Shown: positions 63,391 through 64,000 of the stretch, piece by piece
Numbering within the stretch: position 1 is the stretch's first letter
How the letters are laid out: each line of letters opens with the position of its first letter
Assembly: GCA_012295275.1 (NCBI GenBank)
Contig: CM022673.1
Span: forward strand, 19,025,810 to 19,089,809
Direction: 5' to 3'
Origin: Chrysomallon squamiferum
Lineage: Eukaryota; Mollusca; Gastropoda; Neomphalida; Peltospiridae
Length of the DNA stretch: 64,000 bases
The notes under the pieces: model-generated
Told to the model about the DNA's origin: nothing
What the model saw: the letters and a program-made list of their open reading frames with translations, nothing else
Database searches by the model: none
Made by a program: the position numbers and the translations under genes

Positions 63391-64000
63391 TTTATTATTT
63401 TTGAAATATTAGTTATACGCATGCTTTATTGGAAGTTTAACTTTCTATTTAATCCTGTGCTAGTATCAGGAGAAACATTCTCTTTAAAAATAAAAATTTA
63501 TATGTATTAGATGAAAATAGAAATAGTTTTTCAAATATTTGTATTATATGAAAGAAAAAGTTGTTACTTGATCAAAATAGAATACATCTGTTATAATGCC
63601 ATTAAACCTGACTACTTCATTTACACAACTGAAATTTGTAAAACTGCAAAAAATTTATACTGTGTATATTTTGCTATTGTTATTATTTAATTACAGAATA
63701 AAAAAATTAAACATAAAATATTTCAAGGTAGATAGATGGTGATATTCAAATATCTTAATTATGCATTTGTGGATTCATGGATGTTCAGTTAATAAAAATA
63801 AACCATAATAATAAATATTATATTATAAAAATACATTTATTAGGAACATTACATAAATATGAAATATCTGTTTGAAATGAAATATTTTCCAACTAGTAAC
63901 ACTTTAATTTGGAAAACTCTTATAATTCATAGATAAACAATTCCAAAATGCATACTGAGAGTTTAATCAAAACATGACACTGTTCTAGCCATGTTCTTAA

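Larger units (their letters stand above)
60340..64000. other. Right-edge non-genic DNA
   Basis: No gene recognised on either strand. Holds homopolymer and (AAT)n runs, a recent tandem duplication (61733-61895) and a pair of related segments at 60945-61110 and 63199-63390. Open frames at 62452-62784 and 62901-63116 look like AT-rich noise. Confidence 0.4.

Overview
The window is nuclear DNA of an animal. It is very AT-rich, its genes are split by GT-AG introns, it carries many (AAT)n, (AC)n and (AT)n microsatellites, and it holds remnants of DNA transposons (Tigger/pogo-like, a FLYWCH remnant of the kind seen in MULEs, a hAT-like MITE, a long foldback element). The protein set and the compact introns suggest an invertebrate, most likely a lophotrochozoan and perhaps a mollusc. 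That assignment is an inference; no marker in the window fixes the species.

Layout, left to right. 1-5.7 kb: non-genic DNA with a decayed Tigger/pogo element (304-1076) and a FLYWCH zinc-finger remnant (about 3.8-4.0 kb). 5.75-17.3 kb, plus: NOSTRIN (F-BAR plus SH3), including a 9-nt and a 24-nt microexon. 20.4-27.4 kb, minus: NOM1 (MIF4G plus MA3), 14 exons that join into an 855-residue frame once intron 3 is read as a U12-type intron with GC-AG ends. 28.8-35.0 kb, minus: DUS3L tRNA-dihydrouridine synthase, 11 coding exons, 606 residues. 36.5-39.5 kb: a mobile-element cluster (Tigger-like MITE, 1.25-kb foldback element, about 85-bp tandem repeats). 40.5-42.2 kb: a plus-strand open frame lying between two spliceable minus-strand exons of an unrecognised gene. 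42.8-43.5 kb, minus: a two-exon gene for a small secreted peptide rich in histidine and cysteine. 44.2-47.3 kb, minus: a divergent Rho GTPase. 50.35-53.86 kb, plus: UBE2M/UBC12. 56.2-56.7 kb, minus: three spliceable exons with a zinc-knuckle-like segment (gene or gag-derived fossil). 58.4-60.3 kb, minus: an unrecognised three-exon gene of 147 residues. 60.4-64 kb: nothing recognisable beyond repeats.

The recognised genes are unrelated housekeeping and signalling genes and do not form a pathway: NOSTRIN (membrane curvature and trafficking), NOM1 (nucleolar small-subunit biogenesis), DUS3L (tRNA/mRNA dihydrouridine), Rho (actin signalling) and UBE2M (cullin neddylation). The most novel-looking items are the secreted His/Cys-rich peptide, the GC-AG U12-type intron in NOM1, the NOSTRIN microexons, the partial duplication of NOM1 exon 1, and three sets of exons with clean splice phase that I cannot assign to a family.
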